A DNA stretch of 64,000 nucleotides from Bythopirellula polymerisocia. GTDB lineage: Bacteria > Planctomycetota > Planctomycetia > Pirellulales > Lacipirellulaceae. Of this stretch, positions 1 to 7,618 are shown piece by piece (positions within the stretch are counted from its first letter, which is position 1; every line of letters begins with the position of its first letter). The DNA is taken from assembly GCF_007860015.1 (NCBI RefSeq), contig NZ_SJPS01000004.1, positions 565,567-629,566 of the forward strand, written 5' to 3'. Under the pieces are notes generated by a model. That model saw only the letters and a list, made by a program, of their open reading frames with translations. It had not been told where the DNA came from and made no database searches. Both the position numbers and the translations under genes were made by a program.

Positions 1-84
1 ACCCTATGAGGAGGCAACGGTTTATCGAGTAATAGAGACGTTTTTTTCCCCGTCAAGTATCACAAGTGAGATGGTATACCGTAA

Positions 85-645
85 ATGAAAAGGTTCTATC
101 CCGACCACCTGGAGGTGGTACCCAACGAACCGAGTTGGGAAGACTTCTGTGTCCTGGACGTCGATGGAAAGCGTGGACAAGGGGTGCTTGTGCTGCGGGA
201 TTTTTCTCAAGGCAGCGTCCTGTTTCGGATGAATGGCACGCTTAAGACGGAGATGACTCTGCATACTTTGCAGATGGGACCAGGCCTCCACCTGGACGAT
301 CCTTACTTTGCTGGAAAGGTGCTGCACAGCTGCGAGCCAAATTCATGGCTCGACACTGATTCGCGCCTTTTCATTGCAACTCGGGACATCACAGCCGGTG
401 AGCTACTCACGATGGACTATGATGAAACGGAGGATGTTTTATTTCGTTCGTTCCCTTGCTGCTGCGGCTCCGCCCGTTGCCGCGGAACGATTGGCGGACG
501 ACTCGTGCGACAGCCAGCACACCGAGGACGGCGAAAGACCCAGGTGCTCACAACACCTGCCGAAATCCCCGCCCAGCTTTATGCAACGGCCATGGCCGAG
601 AAGCAGCACTATACTGCCGAGTTCGCCACGGCTTCGGCGAGCTAA
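85..645 (+). CDS. SET-domain protein (putative lysine methyltransferase)
   Basis: A 186-residue single-domain SET protein. The diagnostic motifs are in order: HSCEPN at residues 81-86 (SAM and lysine channel, NHSCxPN class), GELLTMDYDETED from residue 105 (GExLTxDY class with the active-site Tyr), and a post-SET zinc knuckle CCCGSARCRG at 125-134. The family transfers methyl groups from SAM to lysine side chains of proteins; the bacterial substrate cannot be read from sequence. No signal peptide or membrane segment is seen, so it should be cytoplasmic. The C-terminal 50 residues after the knuckle are basic and low in complexity. The ATG at 85 is used because upstream sequence gives no in-frame alternative; the ribosome site is weak. 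No operon partner. Family assignment is firm, function inferred. Confidence 0.85.
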   Translation: MKRFYPDHLEVVPNEPSWEDFCVLDVDGKRGQGVLVLRDFSQGSVLFRMNGTLKTEMTLHTLQMGPGLHLDDPYFAGKVLHSCEPNSWLDTDSRLFIATRDITAGELLTMDYDETEDVLFRSFPCCCGSARCRGTIGGRLVRQPAHRGRRKTQVLTTPAEIPAQLYATAMAEKQHYTAEFATASAS

Positions 646-710
646 ACGGAGCTTGAAGGTTGATAATCCAACGGTCTGCGGCACTAGCGCCGTAGGCCGT
701 TTTTCTATAG

Positions 711-771
711 GGCGAGCGGGGAGCGTAAGCTCCCCGTCTATTTTTCAGGGAGCCTACGCTCCCCGCTCGCC
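711..771. repeat. Long REP-like inverted repeat (also terminator candidate)
   Basis: Arms 711-734 and 748-771 are inverted copies over 24 bp with one mismatch, separated by a 13-base T-rich spacer. The arms are built on the core GCGGGGAGCGTAAGCTCCCC, which is itself a smaller palindrome. This is the shape of a REPIN-like dispersed element. It lies 66 bp after the SET gene and could also stop its transcription. Confidence 0.6.
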
Positions 772-927
772 AGCGATTTGCTTCTGCTCGCTACTTGGCA
801 CCGCACTGCGTTTCTGGTAGTTTGCGGACCTGCGGATTTCGAATCTCTCCAGGCCGTTAGAACAGGTTTGAGTATGTCGGGTGCGATTGCCGGGGTATTC
901 CCCGCGACTGTAAAAGAGGTGACGATC

Positions 928-1422
928 ATGACGGTATGGCCGTCGATAGCTGCCACGGCCTACGGTCGCTGGTGGGGTCGACGGTTTGCCAATTCAGTCG
1001 GCCTGACCCTTTTTGGCCTCCCCATCACTTTGGGCCGATTAATGGCCCTGGTGTCGATTCCATTTATTCTTCCTGTGTACTTTCATATGCTCATCCCAAA
1101 GCTTCCTTTTGTGCTTTGGGGAATCCCAAATCCAGCTTGCCTTCGCTATCGTCTGACCAATCGTCGGGTGATTGTTGAGCAAGCCTTCGGAGGGGGAGAA
1201 CAACAAAGCGTGTCCTTTGACCGGTTCGACACCATTGAACTTGAAGTTCTCCCAGGTCAAGAATGGTATCCAGCAGGCGATTTGATCTTTCGCAATGGTC
1301 AGATCGAGACCTTCCGGCTCTCCGGTGTCCCCCATCCAGAGCCATTTCGCCAAACGTGTCTTAAAGCCCGCAACGGCTTTGTCGGTGTGCAAATGGCACG
1401 CGAGAGTGGCGTGGCTGTTTGA
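928..1422 (+). CDS. PH-like domain membrane protein
   Basis: A 164-residue protein. Residues about 30-60 form two hydrophobic stretches (GLTLFGLPITLGRLMALV, then a Pro-broken segment), followed by a bacterial PH-like fold marked by YRLTNRRVIVEQ and by a late FRNGQIETFRLSGV strand pair. Small planctomycete proteins of this build carry the bPH/DUF304-type domain facing the cytoplasm. The ATG at 928 is chosen because GAGGTG lies eight bases upstream; the reading frame extends further upstream to 778, but that part overlaps the repeat at 711-771 and lacks protein-like composition. No operon partner; the role is unknown. Confidence 0.6.
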   Translation: MTVWPSIAATAYGRWWGRRFANSVGLTLFGLPITLGRLMALVSIPFILPVYFHMLIPKLPFVLWGIPNPACLRYRLTNRRVIVEQAFGGGEQQSVSFDRFDTIELEVLPGQEWYPAGDLIFRNGQIETFRLSGVPHPEPFRQTCLKARNGFVGVQMARESGVAV

Positions 1423-1647
1423 ACGCCTTGCAGGCAATCTATTCTGAACACCCTTCTTGTGTAGTCGGCTGCTAGTCATAGTCCGTTTGTAACGAAGAAA
1501 CTTGTTGCGCGGGACCGCGAAGCTTCAGCCGTCGTGTCGATTCTCCCTCAGAACAAAAACATACCCATGCCCGTGCTAGCGACGGCCGATAGAACTCGTT
1601 AGCACTTAAATCTCGAATGGTTCCGCTTTTATTCGGAGGAACAGGGC

Positions 1648-2121
1648 ATGGAGCGAATCGTCGCAGGGGTAATTCGTTGGGCAGTTCTGGCTGCCATTTT
1701 CTCCCCCACTGCCAAGTGTCTGGGCGATTCTCCCAGTGCTGCTACCGATCATGCGAAGCCACTCTTTAAGCATCACAGCTATCCAGACGCCTGGACCGCT
1801 GCCCAGGAATCTAACAAGCCAATCCTGGTCTATGTGACCATGCCACAGTGTCCCCATTGCACAAAAATGCTCGATGGTACCTATGGTTGCGCGGAAGTAA
1901 GCGAGATGGTGACCGGCTCGTTTGAGACTCTTGAGGCGAGCCGCTATACCCATGCTTTATTGGTAGAGAAGCTGCATATCAAGTGGTACCCCTCGACCGT
2001 TCTGGTGGGGTCCAATAATAAAGTCCTCGACATGATCGAAGGCTATGTCGACAGCGAGACATTCAAGCGGCGACTGCAACTAGGAATCGCCTCTGCCAAT
2101 AACTCCACTCAAACTCGATAG
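1648..2121 (+). CDS. Exported thioredoxin-fold protein (CPHC)
   Basis: A 157-residue thioredoxin-fold protein. Residues 1-26 form a signal peptide ending near AKCLG; the redox motif CPHC is at 68-71, preceded by KPILVYVTMPQ, and a cis-Pro loop (KWYPSTVLV) follows near residue 112. It should act in the periplasm as a thiol oxidoreductase or disulphide reductase. GGAGGA lies about ten bases before the ATG. The next gene is a tandem paralogue (CTFC motif) with the same PxxxGxxxxFIEGY-like C-terminal part (DMIEGYVDSETF here, DFIEGYLEPKAF there), so the pair arose by duplication. Partner proteins are not evident. Confidence 0.8.
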   Translation: MERIVAGVIRWAVLAAIFSPTAKCLGDSPSAATDHAKPLFKHHSYPDAWTAAQESNKPILVYVTMPQCPHCTKMLDGTYGCAEVSEMVTGSFETLEASRYTHALLVEKLHIKWYPSTVLVGSNNKVLDMIEGYVDSETFKRRLQLGIASANNSTQTR

Positions 2122-2306
2122 CAATCGGTGGAAATCGCGGTAGCTTAATATGAGAGCGAACTTAAACGTCCTTTTCTTCGTATCCCAGGATAGCTTCACG
2201 AAGTCTACTTGCCTGTGATGCCGATAGTAGATATTGAGTTCTTATGTTGTCCGCTGCCATGCGGAGGCAATTTCCTGAGAGCTGTCCAAACCGAAGAGTT
2301 AACAGA

Positions 2307-2807
2307 ATGAAGTCCTGTTGTTTCATGATTATATTGCTGGCAACGCTAGCAGTTCCCCGAGCGAGCTGCGCATTTGCCCAAGCAAGGCCGCATGCGAGTG
2401 TGGCACCCGCCGGCATCTTCGATCATCCCACGGTGGAAGGGGCATGGAAGGAAGCGATCGAGCGGCAGCGACCGCTCTTGGTGATGTTCACTTCAGAAAA
2501 CTGCACATTCTGCCGGAAGATGGTCCACGAAACTTACGGAAATCCCCAAGTCCAGAAGTTGCTGCGGGGGAGAACGGAATCAGTCATGGCACATTCAGAT
2601 GACTATGCCGCGCTGATAAAGAAGCTAGGAATCCGTGGCTATCCCTCGTCGCTGTTGATCTCACCCGATGGCGAGGTACTAGATTTCATCGAGGGATACC
2701 TCGAACCGAAGGCCTTTGCCCAACGAGTAGGCCCGCTCCTGAATAAGCCATTAGAGCGAGTGGGGAGTTTAAATCTTTCAAACGTCGCAGACAGGAACTT
2801 GGAATAG
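2307..2807 (+). CDS. Exported thioredoxin-fold protein (CTFC)
   Basis: A 166-residue paralogue of the preceding gene. Residues 1-25 form a signal peptide, CTFC occupies 66-69 and the cis-Pro loop reads RGYPSSLLI. It keeps the DFIEGY segment shared with its neighbour. The ATG at 2307 starts directly on a good signal peptide; the open frame reaches back to 2244, but that extension is charged and would bury the signal. The redox pair with small residues between the cysteines differs from its neighbour, so the two may differ in redox potential. Likely periplasmic thiol-disulphide chemistry; substrate unknown. Confidence 0.78.
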   Translation: MKSCCFMIILLATLAVPRASCAFAQARPHASVAPAGIFDHPTVEGAWKEAIERQRPLLVMFTSENCTFCRKMVHETYGNPQVQKLLRGRTESVMAHSDDYAALIKKLGIRGYPSSLLISPDGEVLDFIEGYLEPKAFAQRVGPLLNKPLERVGSLNLSNVADRNLE

Positions 2808-2827
2808 CCCCTTTCGAGAGAGGGCTA

Positions 2828-3796
2828 TCAAACCAAGGCAGGAGTGCGCTGATCTTCGCTTTTCAGCGCTCTCACGCAGTCCTTTGCATCGAAGTCGACC
2901 TCAAAGGTGATCGGGTACTTGTAACCTTGCGGGGATGCTGGGGCTAATTTTGGTATCCGCCGCATCACTCGCAAGGCGAATTCTTTGGCGGCTGGTCGCC
3001 AGCCAGTTAACTCGGTCGATCGAAACTCGCCGCCAAGCACTTGCCGGAAATGCCTGTTCGCTAGAAATACATTGTTTCGCCGAGCCGCTCGTTTGGTCAT
3101 GTGCTCTGTGGAAAGCGACACATTCACACCGCCGGTGTTTACGACGCGATGCGGTGTGTGTTGCGGCCAGGTGATCATTTCGCCGGGCTGGAGATCCACC
3201 TCGACGGCCAGTTCATCGTACGCCGTTCGGAAATCGAGTTCTTCCGACTTCTCCCCGCAAAGTACTCCTTCAATTGTTTCGTCAGAGACAATGCCCGATT
3301 CCAACGGGTAAGCCCACACCCGCTTTGTACCACGGATGTGCCAAAGCATATTTACGGGGCAATCGAGATGGTAATAGACAATCGCCTGTGGGGATGAAAT
3401 CAGGAGATTAGCAGAGCGATTGTAAGTAGCCAGCCCGGGGCATGTATCTTCGAGTTCATCGTACAACCGATTTACCGTCTCTTCGTACTCAGGATGGTGA
3501 TCCATTACGCGCCGCAAGTTCAGCCAGACGCGACCGCGACTCACGGCTTCCAAAAGCTCAACGGCTGTGAGATTCCCGGCACGACCTTCTTGCCACTCGG
3601 TGTGGAGTTCGGGATCAGTCCCCATGGTATTGATCCCCAGGTCCTTACGGGGGTGAGCGTCTAGGATCTCTATCAGGTTCTCGTCTTGGAACATCTCCAA
3701 TTCGTGTAGTCGATGCTGTGCGACAAAGATGGCATTCTCCATTCGCGCAGCTTGATCGGGGGTCCAATTTTCCAGAAGACGAGTTGGCTGACTCAT
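2828..3796 (-). CDS. JmjC/cupin-type putative dioxygenase
   Basis: A 322-residue cytoplasmic protein with a jumonji-like cupin core. The likely iron ligands are H143 and D145 in YYHLDCPVN and a downstream histidine in HTPHRVVN (H213 or H216); the strand GEMITWPQHTPH is typical of cupin_8/JmjC proteins. Such enzymes use Fe(II), 2-oxoglutarate and oxygen to hydroxylate proteins or small molecules; whether this one keeps the 2-oxoglutarate site cannot be judged here. Convergent with the thioredoxin pair, with only 20 bp between stops. The C-terminal 60 residues (after RRIPKLAP) fall outside the core. Fold call good, substrate unknown. Confidence 0.65.
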   Translation of the reverse strand: MSQPTRLLENWTPDQAARMENAIFVAQHRLHELEMFQDENLIEILDAHPRKDLGINTMGTDPELHTEWQEGRAGNLTAVELLEAVSRGRVWLNLRRVMDHHPEYEETVNRLYDELEDTCPGLATYNRSANLLISSPQAIVYYHLDCPVNMLWHIRGTKRVWAYPLESGIVSDETIEGVLCGEKSEELDFRTAYDELAVEVDLQPGEMITWPQHTPHRVVNTGGVNVSLSTEHMTKRAARRNNVFLANRHFRQVLGGEFRSTELTGWRPAAKEFALRVMRRIPKLAPASPQGYKYPITFEVDFDAKDCVRALKSEDQRTPALV

Positions 3797-3979
3797 TTAT
3801 TCATGTCTCCGCAAACGGTGGATAAATAGGCGAGCGAGAGGTAAGAACTCGCGGCACCCAGAAATCTACGTCGCGGTGACTAATGAGAAGAGAAATCCTC
3901 AATCTGAAGCAGTTGGCAATGATGAGTTGAAAGTAATTACGGGACTCCCAACCGGTATTATCTGCATGATAGGACGGAT

Positions 3980-4951
3980 TTAGTAAAATACTCGATTAAC
4001 CAAAGCCTTGCCTCGCTTTGCCAATGCCTTGTCGATTATCTCGTGTTGAGCCTCATTCAACTGCCAACCCATGGCCCCCGCCACTTCCGCGAATTGCCAA
4101 GGTCGCTTTGCTCCACATAGCGTGGCCGCGATCCCGGGCTGAAATATCGTCCAATTGATGACGACCTGAGCCACAGTCTTGCCGGCGTCCTCTGCAACAG
4201 TTCGGATTTCGTCAATGAATTGCAGATTCTTTTCCCATTCTTCGCCTTGGTACATCGGATACTTGAGCCGCTTGTCGGTGGAGTCCAGTGGATGCTCGCG
4301 AGTGATATGCCCGGCAAGTAGTCCCTTCATGAGTGCCCAATAGACGACAACCGCGATCCCCCGCTTCTGGCACCAGGGAATCGTTTGCTCTTCGATGCCA
4401 CGTTGTAACATGTTGTAGGGGAGTTGCACCGCGGTCACAGGACAAACGGCATGAAACGCCTCAAGCTGCGGTAGATGAGCATTCGAAACCCCAGCAGCAC
4501 TCACCTTTCCAGCGGCCATTAGCTCGGCGATGGCCCCCGCCGATTCGGCCACGGGCACCTCAGGGTCCGGAGAATGCAAATAGTAGAGATCGATGTGATC
4601 GATTCCCATTCGCTGCAGGCTTTCGTCGCACTCCTGGAGGATCGTCTCCGGTCGGGCATCCTGCTCTTGCTGGCCTTCTGAGTTGTAGTGAATCCCACAC
4701 TTGCTGGCGATCACATACGAATCACGTTCCGAGCTAATTGCCTGTCGAATCAGGTTCTCACTCTCGCCATTTGGGCCGTAGCAGTAGGCCGTGTCGATGA
4801 AATTGACCCCTACGCCTGCGCAACTGCGAATCGTGGCGATGCTGTCCGCATCGTTGACACCTGGGCTCGTCGTTCCTGCCATGGGCCAGGTGCCAAGCGA
4901 TACGGGAGACACGAACAGGTTGCTTGAGCCGAGTTGTCGGGTTTCAGTCAT
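3980..4951 (-). CDS. Aldo/keto reductase
   Basis: A 323-residue NAD(P)H-dependent aldo/keto reductase of normal length. The catalytic tetrad is visible: D53 and Y58 in FIDTAYCYG, K84 in IASKCGI and H126 in YYLHSPDP. The nucleotide-binding end is the segment around LCGAKRPWQ. It reduces aldehydes or ketones in the cytoplasm; the substrate is not predictable. Its start overlaps the end of ferrochelatase by eight bases, so the two are translationally linked. A link to haem chemistry is possible but not shown by sequence. Confidence 0.9.
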   Translation of the reverse strand: MTETRQLGSSNLFVSPVSLGTWPMAGTTSPGVNDADSIATIRSCAGVGVNFIDTAYCYGPNGESENLIRQAISSERDSYVIASKCGIHYNSEGQQEQDARPETILQECDESLQRMGIDHIDLYYLHSPDPEVPVAESAGAIAELMAAGKVSAAGVSNAHLPQLEAFHAVCPVTAVQLPYNMLQRGIEEQTIPWCQKRGIAVVVYWALMKGLLAGHITREHPLDSTDKRLKYPMYQGEEWEKNLQFIDEIRTVAEDAGKTVAQVVINWTIFQPGIAATLCGAKRPWQFAEVAGAMGWQLNEAQHEIIDKALAKRGKALVNRVFY

Positions 4952-5990
4952 TCTTGTTTTGCGAAGGTGAAGGAGGTCGCACCGGTGAGTACAGGCAGCA
5001 ATCTATCGGACAGACATCGTGACTCGGTCCCATATCGCCGAGGCTGAGGCGATTGGGCGATTCGCTAAGTCGTTCTTCAATCAAGAGCCGAATCATTTCG
5101 ACAAACTTGGGATGGGTTCCCACGGTTGCAGCACGGTGCATCGTGATCCCCAGTTTATCGCACAACTCCTTTGCCTCGGTATCGATATCGAATAGCACTT
5201 CCAAGTGGTCCGAGATAAAACCAATTGGCAGCACTATCACATCCGTGACTGCTTGCCCTGAGTGGAGTTCCTGGATTCGGTCACACACATCTGGCTCCAA
5301 CCAAGGCTGGTGCGGCGAGCCGCTGCGGCTCTGGTAGACTAGCTCCCATTTGTCATGACTTACTCCTGCTGCGACCAGTCGGCAAGTTTGCTGAAGCTGG
5401 GCAACATAGTTGCAGTTGTCGGCCATCCCGTTCGGGATCGAGTGCGCCGTGAAGAGCAGGGGAGTCGCTGGGCGTCTCTCTTCGGGGATCTGTTCTAAAC
5501 AGCTCTGCACCGACTCGATCATTGGTTCTACAAAGCCAGGATGATTAAAGAAGACTCGGATTTTGTCGATTTGCGGCGCCTTCTTACCAACCGTCTCCTG
5601 CGCTCGGGCGATGTCCTCTCGGTACTGACGACAACCCGAGTAGGAGCTGTAGGCACTGGTGAAGAATGCCAGGGCCTGTTTCACCCCATCATCAGCCATC
5701 TGGCGGAGAGTATCAGCCAAGAGTGGATGCCAATTGCGGTTGCCCCAGTAGATCGGAAAATCGTGTCCGTGGCTGCGAAGCTCTTGCTCCAGGGCAACTA
5801 TGAGCTGGCGATTTTGCTCATTGATCGGACTCACCCCGCCAAAATGCTGATAATGCTCCGCCACCTCCAGCATGCGTTCGCGAGGGACCGGCTTCCCGCG
5901 CAGAACGTTCTCAAGAAAGGGCATCACATCTTCTGGGCCTTCAGGCCCCCCGAAGGAAACTACAAGCAGGGCGTCATAGTTGGCAGACAT
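4944..5990 (-). CDS. hemH: Ferrochelatase
   Basis: A 348-residue ferrochelatase, which inserts Fe(II) into a porphyrin at the last steps of haem synthesis. Seen: N-terminal LLVVSFGGPEGPEDV, the RNWHP loop at 85-89, the catalytic His in LLFTAHSIP (H183), and the acidic pair H262/E264 in FISDHLEVLFD. The tail has three cysteines close together (C327, C331, C332, in CPIDCC), which could hold an iron-sulphur cluster as in some ferrochelatases; this is inference. The gene overlaps the downstream aldo/keto reductase by eight bases. Haem demand in this window includes the di-haem peroxidase, NO reductase and the small cytochrome. Confidence 0.93.
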   Translation of the reverse strand: MSANYDALLVVSFGGPEGPEDVMPFLENVLRGKPVPRERMLEVAEHYQHFGGVSPINEQNRQLIVALEQELRSHGHDFPIYWGNRNWHPLLADTLRQMADDGVKQALAFFTSAYSSYSGCRQYREDIARAQETVGKKAPQIDKIRVFFNHPGFVEPMIESVQSCLEQIPEERRPATPLLFTAHSIPNGMADNCNYVAQLQQTCRLVAAGVSHDKWELVYQSRSGSPHQPWLEPDVCDRIQELHSGQAVTDVIVLPIGFISDHLEVLFDIDTEAKELCDKLGITMHRAATVGTHPKFVEMIRLLIEERLSESPNRLSLGDMGPSHDVCPIDCCLYSPVRPPSPSQNKND

Positions 5991-6090
5991 AGGCTTATTA
6001 ATGTGGTATCGAGGATTAATGTGGATCGACAGCTATCCAAATTCTAAGGGTTCTGCTTGCCACTGGTAACCGCCAAGAATGCTATTCATA

Positions 6091-6136
6091 AACGCGAAAA
6101 GCCGGTAGCTTTCGCTACCGGCCTTTTCGTTTTAGA
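6091..6136 (-). terminator. Hairpin terminator of the small secreted protein gene
   Basis: A stem of about 15 bp (CGAAAAGCCGGTAGC at 6095-6109 with its complement at 6114-6129, one bulge) around the tetraloop TTTC. On the minus strand it follows the stop at 6157 by about 30 bases; the A-rich flanks on both sides allow it to work in both directions. Confidence 0.7.
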
Positions 6137-6156
6137 AAAACTAGTGGAGCCCAAAA

Positions 6157-6579
6157 TCAGAATGCCGATGCGGCAGAAAAACCACCGGCATAAACATGGA
6201 CTGATTTGGTGGTGGTGATCGATTTCACAGGGACACCAAACACCTTAAATGATACGGTTTTTGACGTGGTCTTGCCGGCAGCCGAGCCATTGATTCCACC
6301 TGCAAAGTGGTGACCTGCAGCGAAGTAACCGTTGGCCGAACCCGCGGCGGCATTGTTCTTGCCCACATAAGCAAACGATCCACCAGCCGCAATAGCGATG
6401 GAATGGGGCTGATATCCATGACCACGCACGGACTCAGCAACCTGATCAGAGACGATTGTGGCGTCATGCAAACCCATAGCAGACAACGTAGCGCGGTCGA
6501 TGGAGCCATCGAAAGCTTGTGCCGAAGATGCCGTCATGAGAAGCATGACGCTAGCAATTCCAAAAAACATTTTACACAT
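6157..6579 (-). CDS. Small secreted Gly/Ala-rich protein, paralogue A
   Basis: A 140-residue protein with a signal peptide (residues 1-22, ending SSAQA). The mature part carries LSAMGL, then VSDQVAESVRGHGY, then IAIAAGGSFAYVG, NAAAGSANGYFAAG, and a C-terminal KSITTTKSVHVYAGG ending in Phe. The same string of motifs occurs in the divergent gene at 7083, so they are paralogues. The Asn/Gly/Ala-rich repeats and terminal aromatic residue suit an exported, self-assembling or surface protein, but no enzymatic fold is recognised. The ATG at 6579 is preceded by AGAGGT on the minus strand; an in-frame extension to 6630 lacks a signal-like N terminus. Function unknown; see findings for a link with the C39 peptidase gene. 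Confidence 0.75.
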   Translation of the reverse strand: MCKMFFGIASVMLLMTASSAQAFDGSIDRATLSAMGLHDATIVSDQVAESVRGHGYQPHSIAIAAGGSFAYVGKNNAAAGSANGYFAAGHHFAGGINGSAAGKTTSKTVSFKVFGVPVKSITTTKSVHVYAGGFSAASAF

Positions 6580-7082
6580 AGAAGTACCTCTTAAGTAGAA
6601 AGCCGGGTTGTAAACAGGGAGTGCGCACAACCCGTAGAACAGTTACAACCCATCTATCTCTACTGAAACAAGAGGTATGCTCCCCGTCAATCAAATTCCG
6701 GAAAGAAAAGTCAAAAGCGGGAACCGGACCAAATCCCCGAAACTTGGTGGTCCTTGCCAAAAAAGCTGGTTTCCAGGGCGAAAATCCAGATTGGCTTCCT
6801 CGTCAATTGCAGAATTGCGTGCAGGCTGGCGACCCTAAGCAAATCGTTTGGGGCACTCCGAAAGCTCACTGAGACAAGCGTAACCGATACCTTCGTTATT
6901 CTCGACGGAAAAGCCAGAAATTATCTCTCGTCTCTTGCATCTCTTTGTTGAAGAGACTTCGACCCTGATTAGTGTGAAAGCTGTCAAGGAGCTTTCCACA
7001 ATTTTTCGCATGGCTGACCTTTTCGACATTCGAGCCGATCGGCTATGCACCCCCTCTTTCTACCTCCATGGAGAAATCATCG
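6580..7082. other. 503-bp divergent intergenic region
   Basis: This gap separates the two divergent paralogues and must hold both promoters. A short open frame at 6621-6872 has poor composition and no ribosome site, and I do not call it. I see no convincing tRNA, repeat or terminator. Confidence 0.5.
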
Positions 7083-7496
7083 ATGAGAAAAAGTATTGTT
7101 TTGAGCGCATGCCTGGCTATTTGCTGTGTCATTGGTCAAGTTCACGCGGCCGAAGGTGTTATTCCATCCAACACCCTAGATGCCATGGGCCTCAGCGGTG
7201 TGAAAGTCGTCTCCGACAGCACTGCTGCAGAAGTACGTGGTATGGGTTATGTGCCCATCTCGATTGCGGCTGGCGGTTCGTTCGCCGGAGTAGGTAGCCA
7301 CCATGCTGCTGCTGGTTCGGTCAATGGCTATTTTGCCGCTGGTAAGTACGCTGCTTCGGGTGCCAACGGATCAGAAGCAGGGATCACTAAGGTCCATGTC
7401 AAGTCCATCGACATCGGTGGTGTTACGAAGACGATTACGACGACCAAGTCTATTAGTGTCTATGCCGGCGGATATTCTTCGGCCATGTCCTTCTAG
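7083..7496 (+). CDS. Small secreted Gly/Ala-rich protein, paralogue B
   Basis: A 137-residue protein with a signal peptide of about 22 residues (ending QVHAA). It shares with the gene at 6157-6579 the ordered motifs LDAMGL, VSDSTAAEVRGMGY, SIAAGGSFAGVG, HAAAGSVNGYFAAG, NGSEAG, ITTTKSISVYAGG and a final Phe. The VSDxxA-x-VRG-x-G segment just after the signal peptide is reminiscent of a recognition or processing site, though that is inference. The ATG at 7083 is chosen over 7068 because GGAGA sits ten bases upstream and the signal peptide begins there. Followed by a strong terminator. Function unknown. Confidence 0.75.
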   Translation: MRKSIVLSACLAICCVIGQVHAAEGVIPSNTLDAMGLSGVKVVSDSTAAEVRGMGYVPISIAAGGSFAGVGSHHAAAGSVNGYFAAGKYAASGANGSEAGITKVHVKSIDIGGVTKTITTTKSISVYAGGYSSAMSF

Positions 7497-7541
7497 TCAT
7501 CAGAAATAGAAGTACAGAGTAGAGCAACCTTCCTTTGGAAG

Positions 7542-7592
7542 GCAAAAAAGAAAGGCCCCGACACATTTGTGTCGGGGCCTGCTTTCTTTTCT
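7542..7592. terminator. Strong bidirectional terminator
   Basis: A perfect 11-bp GC-rich stem (GGCCCCGACAC at 7554-7564, complement at 7569-7579) with a four-base loop, preceded by an A-run and followed by a T-rich run. It lies between the convergent small secreted protein gene and the barrel gene and can serve both. Confidence 0.9.
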
Positions 7593-7618
7593 AAGTCGCG
7601 AATCGGTCTAGTTTTATA

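Noticed and set aside
6621..6872. 83-codon frame in the intergenic gap of the small secreted pair
   Set aside because: No ribosome site or domain, uneven composition; likely chance.
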